Shown here: positions 49,859 through 59,764 of the stretch, piece after piece
How positions within the stretch are numbered: the stretch's first letter is position 1
Layout of the letters: every line of letters starts with the position of its first letter
Assembly (NCBI GenBank): GCA_009691855.1
Contig: SIAI01000001.1
Span: 106,345-170,344, forward strand
Direction of reading: 5' to 3'
DNA length: 64,000 nt
DNA from: Planctomycetota bacterium
GTDB taxonomy: Bacteria; Planctomycetota; UBA1135; GCA-002686595
Translations under genes and position numbers: made by a program
Notes under the pieces: generated by a model
What the model saw: only the letters and a program-made list of their open reading frames with translations
Database searches by the model: none
Told to the model about the DNA's origin: nothing

Positions 49859-52771
49859 ATGTCCGACGCGATCGACTTCCAGCCCGCCGAGCTCGAACGC
49901 CACCGCGCGTTCCTGCAGCGCCTGGCCCGTGGTCTGGTGCGCGGCGAAGCGGCGGCGGAGGACCTGGTGCAGGAGACCTTCGTGCGCGCGCTCGAGCGTC
50001 CGCCGACTTCGGGCGCGACCCTCGGCGCCTGGCTGGCGCGCGTGGCGCGGCGTCTGGCGCTCGACCGCGGGCGCGGGGAGCGGCGCAGCGCGCAGCGCGA
50101 GCAATGCGTCGCGCGGCCCGAGGCCGTGGCACCGCACGACGAGGCGCTGGCGAGTCTGGAGCTCCAGGAGCGCCTCGTCGCCGCGCTGAAGGCGCTGAGC
50201 GAGCCCTATCGCACGACGCTGTGGCTGCGCTTCCACGAAGGGCTGGCGCCAGCCGTCATCGCCGCGCGGCAGGCGACGAGCAAGAAGAGCGTCGAGTCGC
50301 GCCTCACGCGTGGCCTGGCGCTGCTGCGCACGGAGCTCGACCGACAGGCGGGCGGGGATCGAACGCAGTGGATGAGCGGCGTGCTGCTGCTCGTCGGTCG
50401 AGGACGCGCGGGTTGGGCCCTGCCCCTGGGAATGGGAATCATGAAGAAGGTTGCGCTCGCGCTCGCTGCGCTCGTCGTGCTCGCGCTGACGTGGCGGTTC
50501 GTCGGTTCCTCGGCGGTTCATATGGAGCCGCAAGCCGCTTCCGTGGCGGCTCAGCTGTCCGTCGCGGACGTGGCGCGACCGTCCGTCGCGGAGCCCGCCG
50601 AGTCCGAGCGCTCGGCGCTCGCGCTGACCCACCTTCCGTCCAGGGCGGCGGCGCCCACCTCGCTGCTGGTCCGCGTGCGCTGGGCCGAGGACGACGCCCC
50701 TGCGCCGGGGGTGGGGCTGATCCTGCGACCGGAGGACGATCCGCGCGGCGCGCGCGCCGTCCAAGTCGTCGCGAGCGACGGCGACGGAATCGTGCGCGTG
50801 GCGCCGATCCATCCGGGCCGGATCGTGATCGAGGCCGATCGAGGCGGTCCGCCCCTGTTCGTGCAGGTTGCTTCCGAGGGCGAGACGGAGGCGCTGTTCG
50901 CGCTCGGCGCGGGTCTCGAGCTCCTGGGGACGGTTGCGGACGCGAGTGGGGCGCCGATCTCCGCCGCGGAGGTGTTGCTGGTGGCCGACGAGCACGACTG
51001 GCTCGCGCCGCGCGTCGTGGCGCGCACGGCGGCGAACGGCAGCTATCGCGTGCGCGGTGTGAGTCCGGAGTTCTCGCTGACGGCGCGCGCGCAGAGCTTC
51101 GCGCCGGCCTTGCTGCGACGCCTGCAGGGTCGCGTGGGGCTCGTGCGCATCGACTTCGTGCTGGCCGTGGAGGGCGTTGGCCTTCGCGGGCTCGTGCGCG
51201 ATCCGCTAGGAGCACCCGTCGCCGGCGCGCTGGTCGCGGTCGGGGATCCCGACGGGTACGTGGAGGAGGACCCGGAGCGCTCCGGAGGCTGGCTGGAGGC
51301 GCGCGCTCTGCGCATCGAGCGCACGGATGTGGGCGGACGCTTCTTCGCGCCCGGCGTCCTGCGCGGCTACGGGCTGGCGGTCGCCGTCCAGGCCGACGGC
51401 TATCCGCTTGCTACCGCCAACGTGGGCGCCGCGGACGGAGCGGTGTCGTTCGTGGAGCTCCAGCTGGAGGCGCCGGCCACGCTCAGCGGCGTCGTACGCA
51501 CCGCGGCCGGCGCTCTGCTACCCGGAGTGAGTCTGAGAACGATCGTGTGTGACGGGGCCGACGGAGACGAGGTCCCGTTCGCGCAGCCGCAGACGACCAG
51601 CGATGGTGCAGGCCGCTTCCGCCTGGAGCTCCTGCCACGGAAGTGCGTGTTGCGCCTCGACCCGCCGCGCGGCGGCGGGGGCGGTCCGACGGTCGTGGCG
51701 CTCGAGCTCGCGCCAGGCGAGACGCAGCGCGACCTGGTGCTCGCCGCCGATGACGCGCTGCGCGGACGCGTGGTGATGCCGGCAGGGACGGCATTCGACG
51801 ACTGGTACGTGCAGGCCTGGGAGCAGCAGGGCAGCGGCCGCATCCGGCGCGCCCAGGTCGGAGCGGACGGCAGCTTCGAGGTCCGCGATTGTGCGCTGCC
51901 GCCCTACCGCCTCGAGCTGTACGCGGCCGAGGATCGTCCCCTGTTGCGGCGCGACGACGTCGGTCCGGGCGCAGAGCTCTTGCTCGTCCCCGGCGCGCTC
52001 GGTTCGATCCAGGGCGAGTTCGTGGACGAGGCCGGACTCTTGCCCGCCGGTGTGGACCCAGAGATCCACGTCGAGTGTCGAGAGTTCGTCACGCACGATC
52101 CCAGCTGGGACGCGAACGGGCGCTTCGCCTTCGAGCAGCTGCGCGCGGGGCGCTATCGCTTCACGATCGAACACGAGCAGCGCGTGCTGTTCGCCTCCAG
52201 CGTCGAGCTCGCCCCGGGGGCGCTGGTGGACCTCGGCCGGATCGCGAGTGCGCCGCTCGGCTCGCTCGCGCTCACGCTGAAGCCGAATCCGAGCGCCGCG
52301 GTGGAAGGGAGCGTGTTGGACGCAGGGTTTGGCGTGGTGGCCGAGCTGGAGCTCGTCGCTGGACGCCTGGGAGTCCCCGTGCTCCCTCCCGGCGACTGGT
52401 TCCTGGACCTGGAAGCCAGCGGGGTCGGCCGGGTCTGCGCACCTTTCTCGGTCCGCCCCGGCGAGCGCACCGAGCTGCAGCTCGACCTCGTGCCGGGCGT
52501 GGATCGTTCGCTCGCCCTGCGCCTCGGCGAGCGCGAGTGGGATACGCTGCGCGTCGAGCTGCGCGACTCGCGCGGCGCGCTGGTGCTCGCGCGCAGGATC
52601 CGGCGCGCCTATTGGCCGGGGGCCGGCGACGGGCCGAGCCTCCTGGTCCGGCTCGCCGTGGGCACGTTCACGCTCGAGGCCACGACCGACACGGGCCTGG
52701 CGCTGCGCACGAGCTTCGACGTGCCGGCGCTCGTGCCGCAAGACGCGCCGCTCGCCTTCGAGTTGCGCTGA
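49859..52771 (+). CDS. ECF-type sigma factor fused to membrane anchor and large extracytoplasmic domain (paralogue)
   Basis: A 970-residue protein with the same plan as the gene at 3371. Residues about 15-160 are ECF sigma regions 2 ([16 protein letters not shown]) and 4 ([20 protein letters not shown], then a helix-turn-helix with [17 protein letters not shown]). Residues about 198-215 are one membrane helix ([15 protein letters not shown]). About 750 residues of beta-sandwich repeats follow ([51 protein letters not shown]). An in-frame ATG just before the helix (50441, [12 protein letters not shown]) could give a sigma-free membrane form. It lies 46 bp upstream of hutU and is divergent from the multihaem cytochrome. 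Confidence 0.85.
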   Translation: MSDAIDFQPAELERHRAFLQRLARGLVRGEAAAEDLVQETFVRALERPPTSGATLGAWLARVARRLALDRGRGERRSAQREQCVARPEAVAPHDEALASLELQERLVAALKALSEPYRTTLWLRFHEGLAPAVIAARQATSKKSVESRLTRGLALLRTELDRQAGGDRTQWMSGVLLLVGRGRAGWALPLGMGIMKKVALALAALVVLALTWRFVGSSAVHMEPQAASVAAQLSVADVARPSVAEPAESERSALALTHLPSRAAAPTSLLVRVRWAEDDAPAPGVGLILRPEDDPRGARAVQVVASDGDGIVRVAPIHPGRIVIEADRGGPPLFVQVASEGETEALFALGAGLELLGTVADASGAPISAAEVLLVADEHDWLAPRVVARTAANGSYRVRGVSPEFSLTARAQSFAPALLRRLQGRVGLVRIDFVLAVEGVGLRGLVRDPLGAPVAGALVAVGDPDGYVEEDPERSGGWLEARALRIERTDVGGRFFAPGVLRGYGLAVAVQADGYPLATANVGAADGAVSFVELQLEAPATLSGVVRTAAGALLPGVSLRTIVCDGADGDEVPFAQPQTTSDGAGRFRLELLPRKCVLRLDPPRGGGGGPTVVALELAPGETQRDLVLAADDALRGRVVMPAGTAFDDWYVQAWEQQGSGRIRRAQVGADGSFEVRDCALPPYRLELYAAEDRPLLRRDDVGPGAELLLVPGALGSIQGEFVDEAGLLPAGVDPEIHVECREFVTHDPSWDANGRFAFEQLRAGRYRFTIEHEQRVLFASSVELAPGALVDLGRIASAPLGSLALTLKPNPSAAVEGSVLDAGFGVVAELELVAGRLGVPVLPPGDWFLDLEASGVGRVCAPFSVRPGERTELQLDLVPGVDRSLALRLGEREWDTLRVELRDSRGALVLARRIRRAYWPGAGDGPSLLVRLAVGTFTLEATTDTGLALRTSFDVPALVPQDAPLAFELR

Positions 52772-52817
52772 GCGCGGCGCGCGGGTCCACTGGAGCGAGC
52801 GCGGCCGCGCTCTCGCC

Positions 52818-54524
52818 ATGCCCACCCGCACGCCCCCCAAGACCGACTCCCTCGACGCGATCCCCACGGGCCCGCAGCGCGCCGCGCGCGGGCGGACGAT
52901 GAGCTGCAAGACGTGGGCGGCCGAGGCCGCGCTGCGCCTGTTGATGAACAACCTCGACCCCGAGGTGGCCGAGGATCCGGCGAACCTGATCGTCTACGGC
53001 GGCAGCGGCAAGGCGGCGCGCGACTGGGATTCGTTCCGCGCGATCGTGAGCACGCTGCGCAGGCTCGACAAGGACCAGACGCTGCTGGTGCAGAGCGGCA
53101 AGCCGGTCGGCGTGTTCCGCACCACCGAGCAGGCGCCGCGCGTGTTGATCGCCAATTCGAACCTGGTCGGGCGCTGGGCGAACTGGGAGCACTTCCGGCA
53201 CCTCGAGGCCGAGGGCAAGATGATGTTCGGCCAGATGACGGCCGGCTCGTGGATCTACATCGGCACGCAGGGGATCCTGCAGGGCACCTACGAGACCTTC
53301 GCGGCGGCGGCGCAGAAGCACTTCGGCGGCTCGCTGAAGAAGAGGCTGGTCGTCAGCGGCGGCCTGGGCGGCATGGGCGGCGCGCAGCCGCTCGCGGCCA
53401 CGATGAACGAGGGCACGTTCCTGGGCGCCGACGTCGATCGCGCGCGCATCGAGAAGCGCCTGAAGACGCGCTATTGCGACGTGCTCATCGAGGACCTCGA
53501 CCAGGCCATCGACCAGGCGCTCGCCTGGAAGCGGAGCGGCACGGCGAGGTCGATCGGCGTGGTCGCGAACGCGGTGGACCTGCTGAAGCGCCTGATCGCG
53601 CGCCAGGTCACGCCCGACATCCTCACCGACCAGACCAGCGCGCACGATCCGCTGGGCGGCTACGTGCCGGACGGCATGCGCTACGCCGACGCGCTCGCGC
53701 TGCGCACGCGCGACGCGAAGAAGTACGAGCAGGAGTCCTTGCGCACCATGAAGGACCACGTGCGCGCGATGCTCGAGCTGCAACGCCGCGGCGCGGACAC
53801 CTTCGACTACGGCAACAACCTGCGCGGTCACGCGCACCAGGCCGGGCTCGCGCGCGAAGAAGCCTTCGGCTTCGAGGGCTTCGTGCCCAAGTACGTGCGC
53901 CCGCTCTTCTGCGAGGGCAAGGGGCCGTTCCGCTGGGTCGCGCTCTCGGGCGAGGCGCAGGACATCGCGGTCACGGATCGCATCGTGGCCGAGCTGTTCC
54001 CGAAGGACGCGGCGCTCTTGCGCTGGCTGAAGCTCGCAGCCGAGCGCATCGCCTTCCAGGGCTTGCCCGCGCGCATCTGCTGGCTCGGCTACGGCGAGCG
54101 CGCGAAGGCCGGCCTCGCCTTCAACCAGGCCGTCGCGGACGGCCGCCTCTGCGCGCCGATCGCGATCGGGCGCGACCACCTCGACTGCGGCTCGGTCGCC
54201 TCGCCGAATCGCGAGACCGAGGGCATGCTCGACGGCACGGACGCGGTCGCCGACTGGCCGCTCCTTAACTGCATGCTCAACGTGGCCAGCGGCGCCTCGT
54301 GGGTCTCGTTCCACCACGGCGGCGGCGTGGGCATGGGCTACAGCCTGCACGCTGGGCAGGTCGTCGTCGCCGACGGCACGCCGCAGGCGGCGCAGGCGCT
54401 CGAGCGCGTGCTCACCAACGATCCGGGAACCGGCGTCATGCGCCACGCGGACGCGGGCTACGAGGACGCGTTGCGCTGTGCGCGCGAGCGCGGCCTCGAC
54501 CTGCCCTTCGTGGCGCGGCCTTGA
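52818..54524 (+). CDS. hutU: Urocanate hydratase
   Basis: A 568-residue NAD-dependent enzyme, second step of histidine degradation, making imidazolone propionate. [35 protein letters not shown] (dinucleotide region), [15 protein letters not shown] and [18 protein letters not shown] (with the conserved active-site Cys) are all visible, and the C-terminal [16 protein letters not shown] is present. Length is normal. It follows the sigma-fusion gene by 46 bp and is followed directly by an SGNH pseudogene. Confidence 0.95.
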   Translation: MPTRTPPKTDSLDAIPTGPQRAARGRTMSCKTWAAEAALRLLMNNLDPEVAEDPANLIVYGGSGKAARDWDSFRAIVSTLRRLDKDQTLLVQSGKPVGVFRTTEQAPRVLIANSNLVGRWANWEHFRHLEAEGKMMFGQMTAGSWIYIGTQGILQGTYETFAAAAQKHFGGSLKKRLVVSGGLGGMGGAQPLAATMNEGTFLGADVDRARIEKRLKTRYCDVLIEDLDQAIDQALAWKRSGTARSIGVVANAVDLLKRLIARQVTPDILTDQTSAHDPLGGYVPDGMRYADALALRTRDAKKYEQESLRTMKDHVRAMLELQRRGADTFDYGNNLRGHAHQAGLAREEAFGFEGFVPKYVRPLFCEGKGPFRWVALSGEAQDIAVTDRIVAELFPKDAALLRWLKLAAERIAFQGLPARICWLGYGERAKAGLAFNQAVADGRLCAPIAIGRDHLDCGSVASPNRETEGMLDGTDAVADWPLLNCMLNVASGASWVSFHHGGGVGMGYSLHAGQVVVADGTPQAAQALERVLTNDPGTGVMRHADAGYEDALRCARERGLDLPFVARP

Positions 54525-55588
54525 GGACGGCGGCCCAGCGCGCGCTTCGGCGTCGCCTGCGCCGCGACGCTGGTTGCGCTGCTCCGGGCGGAGCTCGGGT
54601 TCCGTCTGAACCGCGCGCGCTTCGGCGTGTCGAGTTTCGCAGCTGTGGTCCCTAGCGCGCCTGGGTCTGCGACGGACGCAGCCGCTGCCGCCGAAACCGC
54701 CTACTACGGCTGGGTCTTCGATCCCCAGCACCCCGAGACGAACGCGAGCGGCTTCATGGGCCCGGAGGTCGCGCGCGCGCGGACGCCCGGCGTGCGGCGC
54801 AGCGCTCGTCTCGGCGGCTGGACCACGGCCGGCAACCTGTACGAGGGCTACGCCAACTCGTACGCCGGCAACCTGGCCGCGGTGCCAGGCGAGCGCCTGG
54901 GCGAGCCGGTCGAGGTGCTGAACTTCGGCGTGGCCGGCTGGACCACGGCCGAGTCGCTGGTGAGCTGGAGGCTGAACGTCCAGGACTACCACCCGGGCCT
55001 GGTGCTGATCCACCACGCGATCAACGACGTCTACCCGCGCCTCGCCTCCGGCTTCCGCAGCGACTACACGCGCTACACCCATCCCTGGAGGGCGACGCCC
55101 TTTCCGGCCTGGCGCGCATTCCTGACGCGCTGGAGCGACCTGTTCGCCGCGGCCCAGCTGGGCGGCCGCGACTTCGATCTCGCCGAGCACCTCTCGGTGC
55201 CCAGCACCCAGCTCCCGGTCGAGCTCGCGCCCGAGACCAGCGTGGCCTTCCAGCGCAACCAGAAGGGCCTGCCGCGCAACGTGCGCTGGAGCGGGGCGAC
55301 GCCGGTGTTGATGAGCATGCCCTGGCGCGAGCCGGTGCGCGACGACGCGCTCGAACACGCGCGCTGGCGGGCATGCAGGAGCACACCGAGAGCGCGCGCG
55401 CCCTCGCGCGCGACGAGGGCTGCGCGCTCTACGACTTCGCCCGCACCGCGGACGCCGCGGTGCGCGGCGGCTTCATCGCTCTGGTGCACCTCTCTCCGCC
55501 AGGGAACCGGCGCAAGGCCGAGCTCCTGGCAGAGCTCCTGATCGAGCAGGCTCGCGCCGCGCGCGGAATGCCAGACCTGACGCGCTGA
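54525..55588 (+). pseudogene. Decayed SGNH-hydrolase gene
   Basis: The frame is open from the hutU stop without any ATG, and reads ATLVALLRAELGFRLNRARFG, a lost signal anchor; the first start-like codon is GTG 54627. Block I reads LGGWTTAGNLYEG, where the nucleophile Ser is now Trp (TGG; one base from TCG). NFGVAGWTTAESLVSWRLNV and HHAINDVYPRL match SGNH blocks II and III. Near 55370 the frame shifts; the C-terminus continues in another frame as ALVHLSPPGNRRKAELLAELL, with Ala in place of the D of the D-x-x-H dyad. Lost start, lost Ser, lost Asp and a frameshift all indicate decay. Confidence 0.85.
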
Positions 55589-55614
55589 AGCACGCGGCTG
55601 CACGCTGAGCACCC

Positions 55615-56295
55615 TCATTTCGCGCCCGGGCACTGCGTCTGCAACACGCAGTCGTCGCAGCGCGGCGCGCTCGACTTGCACAGCTCCTGGCCGTGGCGCT
55701 GCAGCAGGAGATGCGCGCGCTGCAACCACGCAGTTCCGCGCGTCTGCAGCGGCGCCAGGGCCGTGCGTAGCGCGCGATAGCTTGCGGAGTAGCTCTTCTG
55801 CTCGGCAGCGTAGCCCAGGCGCAGCAGCGCGCGCAGCCCGTTCGACTCGAGCGCGAACAGCGCCTGCGTGCCCGTGAAGAGCAGGATCTTCTCCGCGCCC
55901 GGCTCGCCGATGCCGGGAAACCGCTTCAGCGCCGCGCGGGCCTTCGGCAGCGGGCGCGCGAGCACGGCCTCGAGCTCGCCGTCGAATGCCTCCGCGACCG
56001 TCGTGGCGATCTCGAGCCACTTCTCGACGCGCGCCTCGGGATGCATGCCGCCGGCGGCCGCGAGCTCGCCCAGCTCCTCGCGCCGCGCGCGCAGGAGCCC
56101 GGCGCCCGTGCGCCCGGCGCGCTTCTTCAACGCGCGAAAGCACGCCGTGCGTTGCGCGAGCGGCACGAGGTAGGCCGCGTTCTCCCACAGGATCCACTCC
56201 AGCGCGCCGCGCGGCGGCGGAGCCTCGGGTGCGCCGTACAGGGCCTCCATACTGTCGAGCTGCCGCGGCAGGGACGAGCACGGAGTGGGGGACAT
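55615..56295 (-). CDS. Endonuclease III-like HhH-GPD protein with a C-terminal 4Fe-4S loop
   Basis: A 226-residue base-excision-repair-like protein. The helix-hairpin-helix is FPGIGEPGAEKILLF, and the C-terminal C-x6-C-x2-C-x5-C (CKSSAPRCDDCVLQTQC) forms the cluster loop of Nth/MutY proteins. The Nth catalytic Lys (in G-R-K-T-A) is Pro here and the catalytic Asp region reads LESNGLR, closer to MutY but with Glu. It belongs to a short subfamily with WILWENAAYLVPLAQR near the N-terminus. Substrate unknown. Start ATG 56295 is provisional; the in-frame ATG encoding MEALYG at about 56250 is also possible. Confidence 0.78.
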   Translation of the reverse strand: MSPTPCSSLPRQLDSMEALYGAPEAPPPRGALEWILWENAAYLVPLAQRTACFRALKKRAGRTGAGLLRARREELGELAAAGGMHPEARVEKWLEIATTVAEAFDGELEAVLARPLPKARAALKRFPGIGEPGAEKILLFTGTQALFALESNGLRALLRLGYAAEQKSYSASYRALRTALAPLQTRGTAWLQRAHLLLQRHGQELCKSSAPRCDDCVLQTQCPGAK

Positions 56296-56388
56296 GGTCG
56301 CTCGCGCACGCGCGGCGCGGGCCGCCATACCAGCGCGTTTCGACCCGGAGTCAAGGGACTCCTGAGCGCCTCGCACTTGCCGTGAACG

Positions 56389-56535
56389 TCAGGGCGCGAC
56401 CTCCGCGTCCAGGGCCCGGCGCTCGCGGTCGAGCAGCAGCCACCGGAGCGGCTCGTGGCCCAGGTTGGTGGCCGCGTGCCTCGCCCGGGGCTCGAATACG
56501 AGGCACTTCATGTTGGTCCAGCGCACGCTCTTCAT
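56389..56535 (-). pseudogene. Possible cupin-gene fragment
   Basis: A 48-residue frame reading MKCLVFEPRARHAATNLGHE then PLRWLLL. This resembles the second motif of small cupins (P-G-x-x-H-x-x-x-N-x-G), but the first metal motif is missing. It may be the 3' part of a lost cupin gene or a chance frame. The rest of the gap 56296-56635 contains nothing I recognise. Confidence 0.3.
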
Positions 56536-56635
56536 CTCCCGAAGCGCAGGACCGACTCGGGGTTCACGCGCCGCGCCAGCTGGCCGCGACGCTGTCGTCG
56601 ATCGGCGTGGCAGCAATCCGGCAGAACCGCCACGC

Positions 56636-57235
56636 TCAGACGGCCGCGGCGCGCAGGGCCAGGAAGCGGCGGTGAAAGTGCGTCTCGGCCGTCAGCTCGG
56701 GGTGGAAGGTGGTGGCCAGCAGGCCGGGGGTCTCGAGCGCCACCGGCTCGCCGTCGAGGCGCGCCAGTACGTGCAGCGCGGGGTCCACGCGCACGAAGCG
56801 CGGCGCGCGGATGAAGACGCCCGTGAGGCCGGCGCTCGGGCCCGGCTCGTCGGCGAGCTCCAGCACGCGCGTGAACGAGTCCACCTGGCGCCCGTAGGCG
56901 TTGCGCTCGACCTCGGCCTCGAGCAGGCCGAGCGTGGGCGGCTTGCCGCCGCAGCCGCGCGAGAGCAGGATCGCTCCGGCGCAGGTGCCGAAGAGCGCGA
57001 GCTCGCCCGCGCGGTGGCGTTCGCGCAAGGGCTCCCACAACTCGAACAAGGTGAGCAGGTGGTGCAGCGTGGTCGACTCGCCGCCTGGCAGCACGAGGTG
57101 CGTGAGCCCGTCGAGCTCGCGCGGCGCGCGCACCTCGCGCGCCTCGACGCCCAGACGCGCGCAGGCGTTCACGTGCGCCGCGCTCGCACCTTGCAGCGCG
57201 AGCACACCCACGCGGACAGCGGCGACTCGGCTCAT
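56636..57235 (-). CDS. pdxT: Pyridoxal 5'-phosphate synthase glutaminase subunit
   Basis: A 199-residue class I glutaminase that supplies ammonia to Pdx[48 protein letters not shown] (nucleophile Cys), [13 protein letters not shown] and [11 protein letters not shown] (catalytic His/Glu) are the family motifs in order. Its start overlaps the pdxS stop by ATGA, so subunits are made together. Third gene of the decarboxylase-pdxS-pdxT operon. Confidence 0.94.
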   Translation of the reverse strand: MSRVAAVRVGVLALQGASAAHVNACARLGVEAREVRAPRELDGLTHLVLPGGESTTLHHLLTLFELWEPLRERHRAGELALFGTCAGAILLSRGCGGKPPTLGLLEAEVERNAYGRQVDSFTRVLELADEPGPSAGLTGVFIRAPRFVRVDPALHVLARLDGEPVALETPGLLATTFHPELTAETHFHRRFLALRAAAV

Positions 57236-58155
57236 TCGCCGCGCGTCTGCAGGAGCTGGTGCGCGCCGAGCTCGCTGCGCGCGATGCCGCTCATCGCGGC
57301 GCCGCTCTCGCGCTGGGCGGCGCTGACGATCCCGTCTTCACGAAAGCGCGCGGTGGCCTTGACGATCGCGGCCGCGGTCTTGGCGGGCGCGTCGGACTTG
57401 AACACGCCCGAGCCCACGAACACGGCTTCGGCGCCGAGCTGCATGCACAGCGCGGCGTCGGCCGGCGTGGCGATGCCGCCGGCAGCGAAGTTCGGCACCG
57501 GCAGGCGTCCGAGCTCGTGAACCGCGCACACCAGCGGATAGGGCGCGCGCAAGAGCTTCGCCAGCGTGGGCAGCTCTTCGCGCGGTGCCAGGCGCACGCG
57601 GCCGATCTGGCGTGCGAGCTGGCGCAGGTGGCGCACGGCCTCGGACACGTCGCCGGTGCCGGCCTCGCCCTTGGTGCGGATCAGCGCCGCGCCCTCGGCG
57701 ATGCGCCGCAGGGCCTCGGAGAGCGAGCGCGCCCCGCATACGAAGGGCACGCGGAAGTCGTGCTTGAGCACGTGGTGTTCGGGGTCGGCGGGCGTCAAGA
57801 CCTCGCTCTCGTCCACGAAGTCGACCTCGAGTTCGGCCAGGATGCGCGCCTCGGCCAGGTGCCCGATGCGGCACTTGGCCATGACCGGGATCGTCACGAC
57901 CTCCTGGATCTCGAGGATCCTCTCGACCGCGGCCATGCGCGCCACGCCGCCCTCCTTGCGGATGTCGGCGGGCACGCGCTCGAGCGCCATGACCGCGACG
58001 GCGCCGGCGTCCTCGGCCAGGCGCGCCTCGTCGCGCGTGGTCACGTCGAGGATCACGCCGCCGCACAGCAGGCGCGCCAGGCCCACCTTGAGCGCGAACA
58101 CGTCGTCGGCGGAAGAGCAAGGACGAGCCAAGGGCGTGAGCAGGTCGGGAGTCAT
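57232..58155 (-). CDS. pdxS: Pyridoxal 5'-phosphate synthase lyase subunit
   Basis: A 307-residue PdxS, building PLP from ribose 5-phosphate, glyceraldehyde 3-phosphate and ammonia. [98 protein letters not shown] and [20 protein letters not shown] are characteristic. Start ATG 58155 overlaps the stop of the PLP decarboxylase gene (ATGA). Regulation by the divergent MocR-type gene at 59765 is likely. Confidence 0.95.
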   Translation of the reverse strand: MTPDLLTPLARPCSSADDVFALKVGLARLLCGGVILDVTTRDEARLAEDAGAVAVMALERVPADIRKEGGVARMAAVERILEIQEVVTIPVMAKCRIGHLAEARILAELEVDFVDESEVLTPADPEHHVLKHDFRVPFVCGARSLSEALRRIAEGAALIRTKGEAGTGDVSEAVRHLRQLARQIGRVRLAPREELPTLAKLLRAPYPLVCAVHELGRLPVPNFAAGGIATPADAALCMQLGAEAVFVGSGVFKSDAPAKTAAAIVKATARFREDGIVSAAQRESGAAMSGIARSELGAHQLLQTRGE

Positions 58156-59669
58156 GTCAGTGGGGCAGGCGGGACAACGGAGAGCGGACTGGCTTCGCGC
58201 TCGAGCTCGGCGCCGAGGCGCAGGACTTCCTCGATGAGGCGCACGAGATCGGTCGAGCGCGTGCGATGGTTGGTGAGCGCGCAGCGCAGCGCGAAGCGAC
58301 CGTGCAGCACGGTCTGCGAGGGCACGGCCACGCCGCCGAGCTGCAGGCGCACGAGCAGCTCGCGGTTGAGCGCGTCGAGTTCGTGCGCGCCGGTGCCGCG
58401 GTAGCGGAAGCACACCACGTTGAGCGGCGCGGGCGCGAGCAGCTCGAGGCGCGGCTCGCGCTCGACGAGTGCCACCAGCTCGCGCGCCTGCTCCAGGTTG
58501 GCACGGATCGCGCGCTCGAAGGGTTCCAGGCCGTGCACTTGCAGCGCGAACCAGGCCTTGAGCGCGCGGAAGCGGCGCGTGAGCTCGATGCCGCGGTCCT
58601 TGAAGGCGCCGTCGCTCAGCGCCGACAGGCCGCCCGCGAGGTGCGCCAGGTACGGCGCGGGCGTGGCGAAGGCGCGCTCGAGGCCCTGCTTGCCGCGCAC
58701 CAGCACGCAGCCGATGTCGCTCGGCAGATAGAGCCACTTGTGCAGGTCGAAGGCCAAGGAGTCGGCTTGCTCGAGACCGGCGAGCTGGCCGCGGCGCTCT
58801 GGCGCCAGCCAGGCCAGCGCGCCGAAGGCTCCATCGACGTGCAGCCACAAACCCTGCTCCCGCGCGCGCGTGACGAGCGCGGGCAGCGGATCGATCGCGC
58901 CGGTGTTGACCGTGCCCGCGTTGGCCACCAGTGCGAAGGGCGTGCAGCCGGCGGCGCGATCCGCGCGCAGCGCCTCGTCCAGCGCGTCGAGGCGTAGACG
59001 GTAGTGTTCGTCGACCGGCAGGCGCCGGAAGCTCGTCAGGCCCAGCCCCAGCAGCTCGACGGCCTTGTGCACCGAGCTGTGCGTCTCGACCGAGCCGTAC
59101 AGGGTGAGCCGCGGTCCGCCGTGCAGTCCGCGCTCGCGCAGCGCAGGCGCGTGCGCATGGCGCGCGGCGGCGAGGGCCAGCAGGTTCGCCATCGAGCCAC
59201 CGCTCGTCAGCAGGCCGTCGCCATCGGCCGGGAAGCAGAACAGCTCGCGCAGCCAGCCGAGCACCTGTTCCTCGACGTACACGGCCGACTGATCAAAGGC
59301 GCCGACGTTCGAGTTCATCGTCGCCGCCAGGAAGTCGGCCAGCACGCCCGTGGGCAGGCCCGAGCCGTTGACCCAGCCGAAGAAGCGCGGGTGGACGTTG
59401 CCGTAGCGGTAGGGCAGCACGTCGCGCTTGAAGGCCTCGTAGGTGGCCTCGAGCCCCGCGCCGACGCGCGCCAGCGGGGCGCGCAGGCGCGCACGCACGT
59501 CCGGCGGCGCGGGCTGCCAGACGGGCTCGGCGTCGAGGCGCGCGAGCTGGTCGCAGAAGTCGTCGGCCGCACGATGGAGGAGCGCGCGCAGCTCGCCCGC
59601 CGGCAGGGCGAAGGCGCCCTCGCCGGGCGGCGGAGGCGACGGCGGATTGTCCGGATCGATCGGCGACAT
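58152..59669 (-). CDS. Group II PLP-dependent decarboxylase
   Basis: A 505-residue pyridoxal-phosphate enzyme of the aromatic-L-amino-acid/glutamate decarboxylase family. [56 protein letters not shown] (cofactor Asp) and [15 protein letters not shown] with the Schiff-base Lys311 are typical. The substrate is unknown. A Pro-rich N-terminus (residues 1-25) is additional. First gene of an operon with pdxS and pdxT (4-base overlap), linking a PLP user with PLP synthesis. It is divergent from the MocR-type regulator. Confidence 0.87.
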   Translation of the reverse strand: MSPIDPDNPPSPPPPGEGAFALPAGELRALLHRAADDFCDQLARLDAEPVWQPAPPDVRARLRAPLARVGAGLEATYEAFKRDVLPYRYGNVHPRFFGWVNGSGLPTGVLADFLAATMNSNVGAFDQSAVYVEEQVLGWLRELFCFPADGDGLLTSGGSMANLLALAAARHAHAPALRERGLHGGPRLTLYGSVETHSSVHKAVELLGLGLTSFRRLPVDEHYRLRLDALDEALRADRAAGCTPFALVANAGTVNTGAIDPLPALVTRAREQGLWLHVDGAFGALAWLAPERRGQLAGLEQADSLAFDLHKWLYLPSDIGCVLVRGKQGLERAFATPAPYLAHLAGGLSALSDGAFKDRGIELTRRFRALKAWFALQVHGLEPFERAIRANLEQARELVALVEREPRLELLAPAPLNVVCFRYRGTGAHELDALNRELLVRLQLGGVAVPSQTVLHGRFALRCALTNHRTRSTDLVRLIEEVLRLGAELEREASPLSVVPPAPLT

Positions 59670-59712
59670 GTATGCGTCCAATCTGCCTCGAAATGAGGCA
59701 TCGGGTCGGGGG

Positions 59713-59742
59713 TTGACGGATGATTGATAGCTGAGGTATGAC
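59713..59742 (+). promoter_or_regulatory. Sigma-70-type promoter of the MocR gene
   Basis: TTGACG (59713-59718), an 18-base spacer and TATGAC (59737-59742). The surrounding 59670-59764 region serves both divergent genes and is AT-richer than its neighbours, with repeated ACAATG and ATGAT words that could be regulator half-sites. The predicted transcript start near 59750 lies after the ATG at 59738, which excludes that ATG as start. Confidence 0.5.
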
Positions 59743-59751
59743 AATGCCGTC

Positions 59752-59758
59752 AAGGAGG
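59752..59758 (+). promoter_or_regulatory. Strong ribosome binding site deciding the MocR start
   Basis: AAGGAGG, a full anti-Shine-Dalgarno match and rare in this window, ends 6 bases before GTG 59765. This supports GTG 59765 as the start instead of ATG 59738 or ATG 59777. Confidence 0.75.
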
Positions 59759-59764
59759 TCCATT

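Noticed and set aside
59738..59764. ATG 59738 as the MocR start
   Set aside because: It overlaps the likely -10 element, while a perfect AAGGAGG lies just before GTG 59765.
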